DNA of 64,000 nt from Rhizobium herbae (GCF_017873135.1 NZ_JAGGJV010000006.1:248001-312000); one strand, 5' to 3'; shown: positions 54,103 through 62,548, numbered from the stretch's first letter. Notes: generated by a model not told the origin, from the letters alone. Translations and numbers: made by a program.

Positions 54103-55011
54103 ATGCTCGATAGGGTGAGGCGGTCGGCGCTGGCCGGAATGATGGGGGCCGCAATCGCGCTTGCCGTAGCGGCAACGCCGGCGGCAGCCGAGGAGAAATT
54201 CAAGGCCGTTACGACATTTACCGTCATCGCCGATATCGCCCAGAATGTTGCGGGTGACGCCGCGATCGTCGAATCGATCACCAAGCCCGGGGCGGAGATC
54301 CATAATTATGCGCCGACGCCGGGCGATATTCGCCGGGCGCAGGGGGCGCAGCTGATCCTCTGGAACGGTCTCAACCTGGAGCTCTGGTTCGAAAAATTCT
54401 TCCAGAACGTCGAGGATGTTCCGAGTGTCGTGGTCTCGGACGGCGTCGAGCCGATGGGGATTTCCGAAGGCCCCTATCAGGGCAAGCCCAACCCGCATGC
54501 GTGGATGTCCCCGAGCGCGGCGGCAATCTATGTCGACAACATCCGCGATGCCTTCGTGAAATACGACCCGAAGAATGCCGAGACCTACAAGGCAAACGCT
54601 GCTGCGTATAAGCAGAAGATCAAGGATGCCGTCGATCCGATCAAGGCCAAGCTTGCCGCCATTCCGCAAGACAGGCGCTGGCTGGTATCGAGCGAGGGCG
54701 CGTTCAGCTATCTGGCACGCGATTTCGGGCTGAAGGAGCTGTATTTGTGGCCGATCAATGCCGACCAGCAGGGAACGCCTCAGCAGGTTCGTAAGGTCAT
54801 CGACGCGGTCCGGGCCAACAAGATCACTGTCGTCTTCAGTGAGAGTACAATCTCGGCCAATCCGGCAAAACAGGTTGCGCGGGAGACGGGCGCCAAATAC
54901 GGCGGCGTCCTCTATGTCGATTCCCTCAGCGAGCCCGATGGTCCTGTTCCGACCTATATCGACCTGCTGCGCGTGACCTCCGACACTATTGCCAACGGTC
55001 TTGCCGAATGA
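54103..55011 (+). CDS. sitA: Mn/Fe ABC importer binding protein
   Basis: 302 residues from ATG 54103 with AAGGAG 7 bases upstream. Signal peptide runs to about AAAEEKF. Cluster A-I metal-binding protein features: KAVTTFTVIADIAQNVAGD, the metal His in AEIHNYAPTPGDIRRA, GKPNPHAWMSP (second His), and VFSESTISANPAKQVARETG. The SitA/PsaA group binds manganese or iron. It begins a four-gene operon with all junctions overlapping. Mur is encoded just beyond, which supports manganese. Confidence 0.9.
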   Translation: MLDRVRRSALAGMMGAAIALAVAATPAAAEEKFKAVTTFTVIADIAQNVAGDAAIVESITKPGAEIHNYAPTPGDIRRAQGAQLILWNGLNLELWFEKFFQNVEDVPSVVVSDGVEPMGISEGPYQGKPNPHAWMSPSAAAIYVDNIRDAFVKYDPKNAETYKANAAAYKQKIKDAVDPIKAKLAAIPQDRRWLVSSEGAFSYLARDFGLKELYLWPINADQQGTPQQVRKVIDAVRANKITVVFSESTISANPAKQVARETGAKYGGVLYVDSLSEPDGPVPTYIDLLRVTSDTIANGLAE

Positions 55012-55913
55012 ACGCTCAGGTCCATTCCTTTGCAAGCCCCCCTTCCTTGGAGGGGGGCTCAGGCATTTCCGTCACGGATGCGATGGTGACTTACCGCAAC
55101 GGTCATACGGCTTTGCATGACGCCACGTTCCACATTCCGACCGGGACGATCACCGCGCTGGTCGGCATGAACGGCTCCGGCAAATCGACGCTGTTCAAGG
55201 CGATCATGGGCTTCGTGCGCACATCGAAGGGGTCCATTTCGGTGCTTGGCCAGACGGTGGACGCAGCGCTCAAGAAGAACCTCATTGCCTATGTTCCGCA
55301 GAGCGAGGATGTCGACTGGAACTTTCCGGTACTTGTCGAAGATGTCGTGATGATGGGCCGCTACGGCTATATGGGCATGATGCGCAGAGCCAGGAGCGTG
55401 GACCATGAAGCGGTATCATCGGCGCTTGCCCGCGTCGGCATGAGCGATTTTCGCAAACGCCAGATCGGCGAACTCTCCGGCGGCCAGAAGAAACGCGTCT
55501 TCCTTGCGCGCGCGCTTGCCCAGGATGGGCGCGTGATCCTGCTCGATGAGCCTTTCACCGGCGTCGATGTCAAGACGGAGGACGCCATCATCACACTGCT
55601 GCGCGCGTTGCGTGACGAGGGACGGGTGATGCTGGTTTCCACCCACAATCTTGGCAGTGTGCCGGAATTCTGCGATCGCACCGTTCTGCTCAATCGCACC
55701 GTGCTGGCTTACGGCCCGACGGCGGAAACCTTTACGCAGGCCAATCTCGAAAGAACGTTCGGTGGCGTGCTGCGGCATTTCGTTCTGAGCGGCGCCGACG
55801 GCGGCAAGCAGCATCCGGTCGGTTTCATCTCCGACGATGAAAGACCCTTCGTTCTTTATGGCGACGAACCGGTCGAACGCGACCCGGCAGATGGCGCCGG
55901 AGGCAAGGACTGA
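55008..55913 (+). CDS. sitB: Mn/Fe ABC importer ATPase
   Basis: 301 residues. Walker A GMNGSGKST, Q-loop YVPQSEDVDWNFPVLVEDVVMMGRYG (typical of SitB), signature ELSGGQKKRVFLARALA, Walker B VILLDEPFTGVD, H-loop STHNLGSV. About 25 residues before the ATPase core and the C-terminal tail (GFISDDERPFVLYGDEPVE) are typical extras. ATG 55008 overlaps the sitA stop by 4 bases. Confidence 0.9.
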   Translation: MNAQVHSFASPPSLEGGSGISVTDAMVTYRNGHTALHDATFHIPTGTITALVGMNGSGKSTLFKAIMGFVRTSKGSISVLGQTVDAALKKNLIAYVPQSEDVDWNFPVLVEDVVMMGRYGYMGMMRRARSVDHEAVSSALARVGMSDFRKRQIGELSGGQKKRVFLARALAQDGRVILLDEPFTGVDVKTEDAIITLLRALRDEGRVMLVSTHNLGSVPEFCDRTVLLNRTVLAYGPTAETFTQANLERTFGGVLRHFVLSGADGGKQHPVGFISDDERPFVLYGDEPVERDPADGAGGKD

Positions 55914-56770
55914 TGGCGCTGCTGTTCGAACCTTTCACCTATGATTACATGGTCAACGCCATGTGGGTGTCGGCGCTGGTCGGCGGCGTCTGTGCCTTCC
56001 TGTCCTGCTATCTGATGCTCAAGGGCTGGTCGCTGATCGGCGATGCACTTTCGCATGCGATCGTGCCGGGGGTTGCCGGCGCCTATATGCTCGGTCTGCC
56101 GTTTTCCATCGGCGCCTTCTTCTCCGGCGGCCTTGCCGCCGCCGCCATGCTGTTTCTCAACCAGCGGACCAAGTTGAAGGAAGATGCGATCATCGGCCTG
56201 ATCTTTTCCTCCTTCTTCGGTCTCGGGCTGTTCATGGTGTCGCTGTCGCCGACATCGGTGAATATCCAGACGATCGTACTTGGCAATATCCTCGCCATCA
56301 CGCCGCAGGATACGCTGCAACTCGCCATCATCGGCTTCGTTTCGCTCGCCATTCTTCTGGTGAAGTGGAAGGACCTGATGGTGGTCTTCTTTGATGAAAA
56401 CCACGCGCGTTCGATCGGCCTCAACCCGGCGGCGCTGAAGATCATGTTCTTCACGCTTTTGTCCGCCTCGACGGTCGCCGCTCTCCAGACCGTCGGCGCG
56501 TTCCTCGTCATCTGCATGGTCGTCACACCGGGTGCGACCGCCTATCTGCTGACCGACCGTTTTCCACGGCTTCTCGTCATTGCCGTCGTCATCGGCGCGC
56601 TGACCAGTTTTACCGGCGCCTATGCCAGCTATTTTCTTGACGGCGCGACCGGCGGCATCATCGTCGTTCTGCAAACGCTGATTTTCCTCCTGGCTTTCTT
56701 CTTCGCCCCCAAGCACGGAATGCTGGCTGCCCGCCGTCGGGCAAACCAGGGACTGGAGGCAGGCCTGTGA
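55913..56770 (+). CDS. sitC: Mn/Fe ABC importer permease 1
   Basis: 285 residues with eight or so membrane helices. ABC-3 family features: LKGWSLIGDALSHAIVPGVAGAYMLG and LLSASTVAALQTVGAFLVICMVVTPGATAYLLTDRF. ATG 55913 overlaps the sitB stop by one base. It is a close homologue of the next gene, with which it probably forms the pore. Confidence 0.9.
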   Translation: MALLFEPFTYDYMVNAMWVSALVGGVCAFLSCYLMLKGWSLIGDALSHAIVPGVAGAYMLGLPFSIGAFFSGGLAAAAMLFLNQRTKLKEDAIIGLIFSSFFGLGLFMVSLSPTSVNIQTIVLGNILAITPQDTLQLAIIGFVSLAILLVKWKDLMVVFFDENHARSIGLNPAALKIMFFTLLSASTVAALQTVGAFLVICMVVTPGATAYLLTDRFPRLLVIAVVIGALTSFTGAYASYFLDGATGGIIVVLQTLIFLLAFFFAPKHGMLAARRRANQGLEAGL

Positions 56771-57624
56771 CCGCCATCGAAACACTGCTTTCCCCGTTTC
56801 AGTTCGGGTTCATGGTGAATGCGCTCGTCATCTCGGTTCTGGTGGCGGTTCCAACCGCGTTGCTTTCCTGTTTCATGGTCCTGAAGGGCTGGTCGCTGAT
56901 GGGCGATGCCATCAGCCATGCGGTCTTTCCGGGCGTGGTCATTGCTTATATCGTTGGCTTTCCTTTCGCCGTCGGAGCATTCGCAGCCGGCATGTTCTGC
57001 GCGGTTGCCACGGGTTTCCTCAAGGACAACAGCCGCATCAAGCAGGACACGGTGATGGGCGTTGTCTTTTCCGGCATGTTCGGTCTGGGCTTGGTGCTTT
57101 ACGTCAAGATCCAGTCCGACGTGCATCTCGATCATATCCTGTTTGGCGACATGCTCGGCGTCGGCTGGCGCGATATCGCCGAAACGGCCGTCATCGCGGC
57201 GATCACGGCAGGCATCATTGCGGTCAAATGGCGGGATTTTCTGCTGCACGCCTTCGATCCTGCACAGGCGAAAGCTGTCGGCCTGCCAGTCAGGCTGCTG
57301 CATTACGGCCTGCTCTGCCTGATTTCGCTGACGATTGTCGGCGCGCTGAAGGCCGTCGGCATCATTCTCGCCATCGCCATGCTGATCGCGCCGGGCGCCA
57401 TCGCCTTCCTGCTGACCAAGAAGTTCAGCACGATGCTGATGCTGGCGGTGGCCGTCGCGGTTGTCGCGTCCTTCTTCGGCGTCTATCTGAGCTTTTTCAT
57501 CGATAGCGCCCCGGCACCGACCATCGTCCTTCTGATGACGGCCGCCTTCATTGCCGCCTTCGTCCATGCCACCCGCACAGCGGCGCGGAGCGAGGCCGGT
57601 GGGGCGAAAGCCGAGATGCGTTGA
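56767..57624 (+). CDS. sitD: Mn/Fe ABC importer permease 2
   Basis: 285 residues from GTG 56767, overlapping the sitC stop by 4 bases. ABC-3 permease features LKGWSLMGDAISHAVFPGVVIAYIVG and VGALKAVGIILAIAMLIAPGAIAFLLTKKF. It ends the operon; a stem-loop at 57635 follows before the convergent mur gene. Confidence 0.9.
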   Translation: MTAIETLLSPFQFGFMVNALVISVLVAVPTALLSCFMVLKGWSLMGDAISHAVFPGVVIAYIVGFPFAVGAFAAGMFCAVATGFLKDNSRIKQDTVMGVVFSGMFGLGLVLYVKIQSDVHLDHILFGDMLGVGWRDIAETAVIAAITAGIIAVKWRDFLLHAFDPAQAKAVGLPVRLLHYGLLCLISLTIVGALKAVGIILAIAMLIAPGAIAFLLTKKFSTMLMLAVAVAVVASFFGVYLSFFIDSAPAPTIVLLMTAAFIAAFVHATRTAARSEAGGAKAEMR

Positions 57625-57634
57625 GGCATGACAA

Positions 57635-57659
57635 GGGGCCGGATTACGGATCCGGTCCC
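57635..57659. terminator. Stem-loop between sitD and mur
   Basis: GGGGCCGGA (57635-57643), 7-base loop, TCCGGTCCC (57651-57659): 9 pairs including one G-U, in the 104-base gap between the convergent sitD and mur genes. There is no clear T-run, so termination efficiency is uncertain. Confidence 0.5.
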
Positions 57660-57728
57660 GCCGGCGCTTTGCCATCTTCTGAAAGTTGAAAAATCAGGAC
57701 GGTGCGGTTCCCGCACAGAAAAGACCGT

Positions 57729-58193
57729 TCACTCCGAATCGCTCGTGGAGCCGTTTTTGTCGAGTTTCTTGACGAAAATCTCCAGCCGGTGGCTGACGAT
57801 GGTGTAGCCATGCAGGCGGGCGATTTCTTCCTGAAGCGCCTCGATCTCTTCCGAATGGAACTCGACCACCTTGCCGGTATCCACATCGATCAGGTGATCG
57901 TGATGGACCTGATCGACCGTCTCGAACCGGCCGCGCCCGTCGCCGAAGGCGTGGCGTTCGACGATGCGATTTTCCTCAAGCAGCTTGACGGTTCTGTAGA
58001 CCGTGGCGATCGCAATGCCGGGATCGACGGCGGTCGCCCGGCGATGAAGCTCGACGACATCGGGATGATCGTCGGACGAGGCAAGAACCTGCACGATGAT
58101 GCGCCGCGGGCCGGTAATGCGCAGCCCTTTCTCCCGGCAAAGCCGCTCCAGCGTGGCCGTCGCTTCTGCGATTTCAGTCGTCTTTTTCGTCAT
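57729..58193 (-). CDS. mur: Fur-family regulator, probable Mur (manganese uptake regulator)
   Basis: 154 residues. The winged helix is visible (GLRITGPRRIIVQVLASSDDHPDV, ATVYRTVKLLEENRIVERH), followed by the metal site VHHDHLIDVDTGKVVEFHSEEIE. No CxxC zinc pairs are present, as in rhizobial Mur proteins and unlike Zur. In rhizobia this Fur homologue represses sitABCD with manganese; here it faces sitABCD convergently. The operator at 54020-54092 is the expected target. Confidence 0.85.
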   Translation of the reverse strand: MTKKTTEIAEATATLERLCREKGLRITGPRRIIVQVLASSDDHPDVVELHRRATAVDPGIAIATVYRTVKLLEENRIVERHAFGDGRGRFETVDQVHHDHLIDVDTGKVVEFHSEEIEALQEEIARLHGYTIVSHRLEIFVKKLDKNGSTSDSE

Positions 58194-58221
58194 CGATTCC
58201 TTCTACGCCCATTCCATACTG

Positions 58222-58500
58222 TCAGTCGAGAGGAGAACAAATCGCCGCCGACGTGATGAGATCCGGTTGACGTTCGCTCAATGCTTCGAGGTTGGGCTCG
58301 GAGATATCGCCGACGACCGTATCCATCCTTCAGATGTGCCAGTTCCGGCAGATAGAGGTTGGACGGAAGCCCTGCGATTTCCACGCCGAGACCGTCAGCG
58401 TGTTGATCGCCGGGATGTCGAACACCGCTATCTGGTCCGGCTTTGTTGTCCGCGGCTTTTTGATTCGACAGGGAGTTGACAACGACCGGGATCGTCGGCT
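58222..58500 (-). pseudogene. Remnant of a siderophore-type iron-binding protein gene, frameshifted
   Basis: Read on the minus strand, three consecutive pieces of one protein occur in three frames: KPDQIAVFDIPAINTLT, then GLGVEIAGLPSNLYLPELAH followed by LKD, then TVVGDISEPNLEALSERQPD ending LI. Joined, they match the N-terminal lobe of Fe3+-siderophore (FepB/FecB-type) binding proteins. A stop follows near 58222, and there is no start or C-terminal half. At least two frameshifts separate the pieces. The remnant fills most of the 348-base gap between mur and the zinc operon. Confidence 0.7.
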
Positions 58501-58512
58501 AGCAATCGGTTT

Positions 58513-58525
58513 GTTATGATATAAC
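58513..58525. promoter_or_regulatory. Zur-like dyad upstream of the zinc importer operon
   Basis: GTTAT-GAT-ATAAC, perfect 5-bp arms with a 3-base centre, 17 bases before the ATG of the small ORF at 58542. The GTTAT(A)..ATAAC core resembles Zur boxes of alphaproteobacteria. This supports zinc as the substrate of the following importer. Promoter elements are not clear. Confidence 0.55.
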
Positions 58526-58541
58526 GTCAAAGAATGTTGAT

Positions 58542-58670
58542 ATGAAATTCGATTTCGACCCTTTCCGCGCGTCAGTCATGGCGTTTTCGTCCGTGGTCCG
58601 GGTGGCGGCAATTGGCGTGTTGCTTGTCGCGTTGTGGGCAGCGATCGCCTGGGCGGTGGCTCTGCCATGA
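58542..58670 (+). CDS. Small membrane protein (42 residues) leading the zinc importer operon
   Basis: An ATG at 58542 opens a 43-codon frame. The N-terminal part is MKFDFDPFRASVMAFSS, then one hydrophobic helix AAIGVLLVALWAAIAWAVAL. Its stop (TGA 58668-58670) overlaps the ATG of the ATPase gene at 58667 by 4 bases, the same coupling as elsewhere in the operon. No recognisable family. The overlap and the Zur-like site just upstream argue it is real. It could be a coupling leader peptide or a small transporter partner. Confidence 0.6.
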   Translation: MKFDFDPFRASVMAFSSVVRVAAIGVLLVALWAAIAWAVALP

Positions 58671-59410
58671 GACAGGGCGCGGTTCGGCTGAACGACGTCT
58701 CCATTACCTACGACCGGCTGCTTGCCGTTCAGGGCATCACCGGATCGTTCGAACCGGGAAGCCTGACCGCGATCGCCGGGCCGAACGGAGCGGGAAAATC
58801 GACGCTGCTCAAAGCCGTGATGGGCGAGCTTTCGCTGTCCTCGGGAAGCATCGAAAGGGGAACTTCCAAGGGTTCCAGGTTCGGTTATCTGCCACAGGCT
58901 GCCGAGATCGATCGTCACTTCCCCCTGTCCGTCGCCGATACGGTGATGTTGGGCATGTGGGGGCGGACGGGCGCTTTCGGCGGCGTGTCGCGTGAGGCGG
59001 CGCGAAAGGGGAGGGATGCGCTTCAATCGGTCGGGCTGGAGGGGCTGGAACGCCGCCATATCGGCACCCTTTCTGCCGGCCAGTTCCAGCGTGTCCTGTT
59101 CGCCCGTCTTCTGCTTCAGGACGCGGAGATCATCATGCTGGACGAACCATTCACCGCTATCGACGCCGGAACGACGCGTGATCTGCTGGCGATCGTCAAA
59201 CGTTGGAACGGGGCGGGACGGACCGTCATCGCCGTCCTGCATGACTTCGATCAGATCCGCGCGCATTTTCCGCAGACGCTCCTGATGGCTCGCCGCCCGA
59301 TCAGCTGGGGTTCCACCGAAACCGCGTTGACGCCGGAGAATCTGCTTCGGGCAAGGACGATGGCGGAAAACCTCCATGGCCACCCCCCCGGCGAGGGGTT
59401 CGCGGCATGA
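58667..59410 (+). CDS. aztA: Zinc ABC importer ATPase, AztA-like
   Basis: 247 residues from ATG 58667. Walker A GPNGAGKST, Q-loop YLPQAAEIDRHFPLSVADTVMLG, signature TLSAGQFQRVLFARLL (an LSAGQ variant), Walker B IIMLDEPFTAID, H-loop VLHDFDQIR. The LSAGQ variant and gene order ATPase-permease-binding protein fit the Azt zinc importer. It overlaps the permease gene by 4 bases. Confidence 0.82.
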   Translation: MRQGAVRLNDVSITYDRLLAVQGITGSFEPGSLTAIAGPNGAGKSTLLKAVMGELSLSSGSIERGTSKGSRFGYLPQAAEIDRHFPLSVADTVMLGMWGRTGAFGGVSREAARKGRDALQSVGLEGLERRHIGTLSAGQFQRVLFARLLLQDAEIIMLDEPFTAIDAGTTRDLLAIVKRWNGAGRTVIAVLHDFDQIRAHFPQTLLMARRPISWGSTETALTPENLLRARTMAENLHGHPPGEGFAA

Positions 59411-60270
59411 GCTTCTATGCGGCTGTCATCCATCCGTTCGTCGAATACGGCTTCATGCGCCGTGCCTTGATCGCCTGCGTCGCATTGGGGATCGGATCGG
59501 GACCGATCGGCGTGCTGCTGATGTTGCGGCGGATGAGCCTTGTCGGCGATGCGATGAGCCACGCGGTCCTCCCGGGTGCGGCAATCGGCTTCCTGATTGC
59601 GGGCGGGCTTTCCCTTCCCGCCATGGGGCTCGGCGGCATCGTCGCGGGCCTGATCGTTGCTCTGCTTTCCGGATTGGTCAGCCGCACGACGGTGCTGAAG
59701 GAGGATGCAAGCTTTGCGAGCTTCTATCTGGCTTCCTTGGCGCTCGGAGTGCTGGTCGTCTCGCTGCGCGGCTCCAACATCGATCTGCTTCACGTGCTGT
59801 TCGGCACCATTCTCGCCATCGACGCAACGGCTCTCTATTTCGTGGGCGCGATCACGTCGTTTACGGTCGTCACGCTCGCCATTGTCTACCGGCCTTTGGT
59901 CGTCGAATGCTTCGATCCCGGCTTCCTGCGCTCCGTGCGCGGCGGCGGCGCGATCTACCATGTCCTCTTTCTGTTTCTGGTCGTTCTCAACCTGGTTGCA
60001 AGCTTTCAGGCCCTGGGAACGCTGATGGCGGTCGGCCTCATGATGCTGCCCGCATCCGTTGCCCAGCTCTGGGCACGGACCCTGCCTGTCATGATGCTCA
60101 TCGCCGCCGGCGTGGCGGCCGTCTCCGGCCTTCTCGGGCTGATCATCTCCTACCATTTCGGATTGGCATCGGGGCCGACGATCATCCTGGTCGCCGCTGC
60201 CGCCTATTGCCTTTCGCTGCTTTTCTGCCCTTCCGGCGCAGTCCGGCGTCTTTTCCCAGCCCGCATCTGA
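59407..60270 (+). CDS. aztB: Zinc ABC importer permease, AztB-like
   Basis: 287 residues with about eight membrane helices. ABC-3 family features RRMSLVGDAMSHAVLPGAAIGFLI and SFQALGTLMAVGLMMLPASVAQLWAR. One permease gene only, so a homodimer pore is expected, unlike sitCD. ATG 59407 overlaps the ATPase stop. Confidence 0.82.
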   Translation: MSFYAAVIHPFVEYGFMRRALIACVALGIGSGPIGVLLMLRRMSLVGDAMSHAVLPGAAIGFLIAGGLSLPAMGLGGIVAGLIVALLSGLVSRTTVLKEDASFASFYLASLALGVLVVSLRGSNIDLLHVLFGTILAIDATALYFVGAITSFTVVTLAIVYRPLVVECFDPGFLRSVRGGGAIYHVLFLFLVVLNLVASFQALGTLMAVGLMMLPASVAQLWARTLPVMMLIAAGVAAVSGLLGLIISYHFGLASGPTIILVAAAAYCLSLLFCPSGAVRRLFPARI

Positions 60271-60296
60271 ACGATGCAAAACATAAGGAGTGCCCG

Positions 60297-61193
60297 ATGG
60301 CACATTTACGGAAGTTGATCCTTGTCGGAACGGCGATGATCTCGCTGCTGGCGTCGGCACCGCTCGCTTCGGCGAAGACCCTGGAGGTCGTCGCGAGCTT
60401 CACGGTGCTTGCCGACGTCGTCCATGAAATCGGCGGCACTCATGTCAACGTCAGGAGCCTGGTCGGCCCCAACGGCGACCCGCATGAGTTCGAGCCGTCC
60501 CCTGACGATGCCAAGGCCCTGAAAGAGGCCGACGTGGTGTTCGTCAGCGGCGAAGGTCTGGAAGGATGGATGGACCGGCTGATTACCGCATCCGGATATA
60601 CGGGCAAGCCAACCGTCGCCTCCGAGGGGATCAAGACCCGCGAGATGGAAGAGGACGGCAAAGAGGTGACCGACCCCCATGTCTGGAACAGCCCGGTCAA
60701 TGTCATGCTGTGGGTGACGAATATCGAAAAGGCGCTGTCGGCGGCCGATCCGCAGGATGCCCCGCATTTCCGCGCCAATGCTGAAAAATATCTCGCTGAA
60801 CTGAAGCAGCTCGACGCCTATGCGCATTCCAAACTTGACGCGGTACCCGACGACAAGCGCAAGGTTCTGACGAGCCATGACGCATTCGGATATTTCGGCC
60901 GGGAATACAAAGTAAAGTTCCTCTCGCCGGTCGGCCTGTCCACCGAGACGGAAGCCTCTGCCGCCGACGTTGCCAAGCTCATCGACCAGATCAAGGCCGA
61001 AGGGGTCAAGGTTTACTTCATCGAGAATTCGAATGATCCCAAGCTTGTCAACCAGATCGCCACCGCGACAGGTGCCAAGCCCGGCGGTGAGCTCTATGTG
61101 GAATCCCTGTCCGACAAGGACGGGCCGGCTTCTTCGTATCTGAAGATGTTCCGTTATAACGTTGATCAGGTTGCGACGGCATTCGCCAAATAG
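60297..61193 (+). CDS. aztC: Zinc ABC importer binding protein, AztC-like
   Basis: 298 residues from ATG 60297 (AAGGAG upstream). Signal peptide ends near LASAKTLE. Metal-site segments: VVASFTVLADVVHEIGGTHV, GPNGDPHEFEPSPDDAK (first His), VTDPHVWNSPVN (second His), TSHDAFGYFGREY (third His). There is no His-rich loop of the ZnuA type, as in AztC. It closes the operon; a bidirectional-looking terminator follows at 61200. Confidence 0.83.
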   Translation: MAHLRKLILVGTAMISLLASAPLASAKTLEVVASFTVLADVVHEIGGTHVNVRSLVGPNGDPHEFEPSPDDAKALKEADVVFVSGEGLEGWMDRLITASGYTGKPTVASEGIKTREMEEDGKEVTDPHVWNSPVNVMLWVTNIEKALSAADPQDAPHFRANAEKYLAELKQLDAYAHSKLDAVPDDKRKVLTSHDAFGYFGREYKVKFLSPVGLSTETEASAADVAKLIDQIKAEGVKVYFIENSNDPKLVNQIATATGAKPGGELYVESLSDKDGPASSYLKMFRYNVDQVATAFAK

Positions 61194-61199
61194 GAACAA

Positions 61200-61228
61200 G
61201 GCAGGGTGGCGGGATTTGCCGCCCTGCC
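61200..61228. terminator. Stem-loop between aztC and the glutaredoxin-MauE gene
   Basis: GGCAGGGTGGC (61200-61210), loop GGGATTT, GCCGCCCTGCC (61218-61228): 11 pairs with one G-U, in the 49-base gap between convergent genes, followed shortly by CTTT. It probably terminates both transcripts. Confidence 0.65.
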
Positions 61229-61242
61229 TGCCTTTGGGGATA

Positions 61243-62079
61243 TTAACCAGCTGGGCCTGAAAGACTGCCATGGATCATGCCGAGGTCCGGCATGGCGTGT
61301 TCAGCGCCGGTGCCGGACAGCATCATCGCCAGCATCCAGATTGCCATGGCCACCATCATCAGGTTTTCCGTCAGGGACACAAAGCCGAGCGGCACATTGC
61401 TGTCGCCGCCGACGCAGGCGCATTTCAATTCACGCTTGTCGATATAGACGGCCTTGAACACCGACACGGCTCCAATGGTGCCGATGAACAGTGCGACGGG
61501 GATCGAAACCCAGTTGAGCGCGCCGGCTATCATCAGCATACCCGCGCCGGCTTCCGCGAACGGATAGATGTAGCCGTAACGAACCCAGCGCTTCGCCAGC
61601 AGGTCGTAGTTCAGGAACATCGTCGAGAAACTCTCGATATTCTGGAGTTTCAGGATAGCCAGTACAGCCATGCTGAAGGCGATGAACCATTCCGCCGCAC
61701 GGACCGTGAAGATGGTGCCATATGCGGCGTAGCTGGTTGCAACCGCCATCAGCGCGGTAACGGCAAAGACGGCTATCACTGGCCGGTAGGTAACGGCCTT
61801 CGGGTCCCGGACCGTCTTGCCGAAATGCCGGCGCAGATCATCGTAGCCGCCGATGCGCACCCCGTCGATGAAGGTTTGCGGCGTCGTCCTGACGGCGTGT
61901 TCGGCCTTGAATGCGTCGGTTTGGTCGCGCGTCGTCAGCCAGTGATCGTCCACCGTGTAACCCTGCCGCTGCAGCAGATCCCTGGCCTTCAGGCCATAGG
62001 GGCAGGTGTGGGTGTCCATGACCATCCGGTAAAGGGTGGCTGTCCGGGATGTTTTGTCGAGCATGTTGCAATCTTTCAT
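61243..62079 (-). CDS. Glutaredoxin-MauE/DoxX membrane fusion protein
   Basis: 278 residues from ATG 62079 (ATG 62064 also possible). Residues about 15-85 are glutaredoxin-like: MDTHTCPYGLKARDLLQRQG, VRTTPQTFIDGVRIGGYDDL, with one Cys (CPYG) instead of a CPYC pair. Residues about 95-260 carry four membrane helices of the MauE/DoxX type with a CxC element (KCACVGGDSNVPLG). It is divergent from a MerR regulator across a mer-like promoter. A role in thiol-metal stress or in redox supply to a membrane partner is inferred. Confidence 0.82.
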   Translation of the reverse strand: MKDCNMLDKTSRTATLYRMVMDTHTCPYGLKARDLLQRQGYTVDDHWLTTRDQTDAFKAEHAVRTTPQTFIDGVRIGGYDDLRRHFGKTVRDPKAVTYRPVIAVFAVTALMAVATSYAAYGTIFTVRAAEWFIAFSMAVLAILKLQNIESFSTMFLNYDLLAKRWVRYGYIYPFAEAGAGMLMIAGALNWVSIPVALFIGTIGAVSVFKAVYIDKRELKCACVGGDSNVPLGFVSLTENLMMVAMAIWMLAMMLSGTGAEHAMPDLGMIHGSLSGPAG

Positions 62080-62105
62080 TTCGCTTGGTTCGATCGATTG
62101 CAGGG

Positions 62106-62137
62106 ACTATAAGGTCTGTACCGTGGTACGGAGTCAA
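62106..62137 (-). promoter_or_regulatory. MerR-type promoter of the glutaredoxin-MauE gene
   Basis: Read on the minus strand: TTGACT (62137-62132), 19 bases, TTATAG (62112-62107). The 19-base spacer is the over-long spacing of MerR-activated promoters. Inside it GTAC-CACG-GTAC (62129-62118) is a dyad with the same 4-base centre as the mercury PmerT operator (GTAC-ATGA-GTAC), and the flanking TTGACTCCGTAC is identical to it. This is strong evidence that the divergent MerR protein controls the gene. Confidence 0.75.
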
Positions 62138-62140
62138 GCG

Positions 62141-62548
62141 ATGAAGGAAACAACAATTGCCGGGCTGGCGCGCGCAGGCGGCGTCGGCGTGGAGACAGTG
62201 CGTTATTATCAGCGGCGGGGTCTTCTTGGCACACCACAGCGCACGGGTGGCGTAGGTGCTGCCGGCGGCGTCCGGCGCTATGGAGACGACGATGTCCGCC
62301 GCCTGCGCTTCATTCGTTCGGCCCAGACGGCGGGCTTTACGCTCGATGAGATCGGCGAACTGCTGGAGCTGGATGCCAGCGAGGACCGTCATCGCGCTCA
62401 TGCGCTTGCGCGGGAGCGCATCGTTGCGCTCGATGCCAAAATTGCCGAGTTGAGCGCTGCGCGTCAATCGCTCCGCCGGCTCGCCGATGCCTGCGGCGCG
62501 ACCGCAAGCGGCCCGTGCCCCATCATCGCGGCTTTCGAGGGTGACTGA
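62141..62548 (+). CDS. MerR-family transcriptional regulator
   Basis: 135 residues from ATG 62141, adjacent to the operator. The winged helix: TIAGLARAGGVGVETVRYYQ, RRGLLGTP, GGVRRYGDDDVRRLRFIRSA, TAGFTLDEIGELLEL. The C-terminal end ACGATASGPCPIIAAF keeps two Cys spaced like Cys117 and Cys126 of MerR, but the counterpart of Cys82 is absent from DASEDRHRAHAL. It may sense a thiol-binding metal or another ligand. It overlaps the convergent cyclodeaminase gene by 26 bases. Confidence 0.87.
   Translation: MKETTIAGLARAGGVGVETVRYYQRRGLLGTPQRTGGVGAAGGVRRYGDDDVRRLRFIRSAQTAGFTLDEIGELLELDASEDRHRAHALARERIVALDAKIAELSAARQSLRRLADACGATASGPCPIIAAFEGD

Noticed and set aside
57729-58193. Calling the Fur-family protein Zur because a zinc importer follows
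   Set aside because: It lacks the CxxC pairs usual in Zur and faces sitABCD, as Mur does in rhizobia. A Zur-type assignment is not excluded but is less likely.
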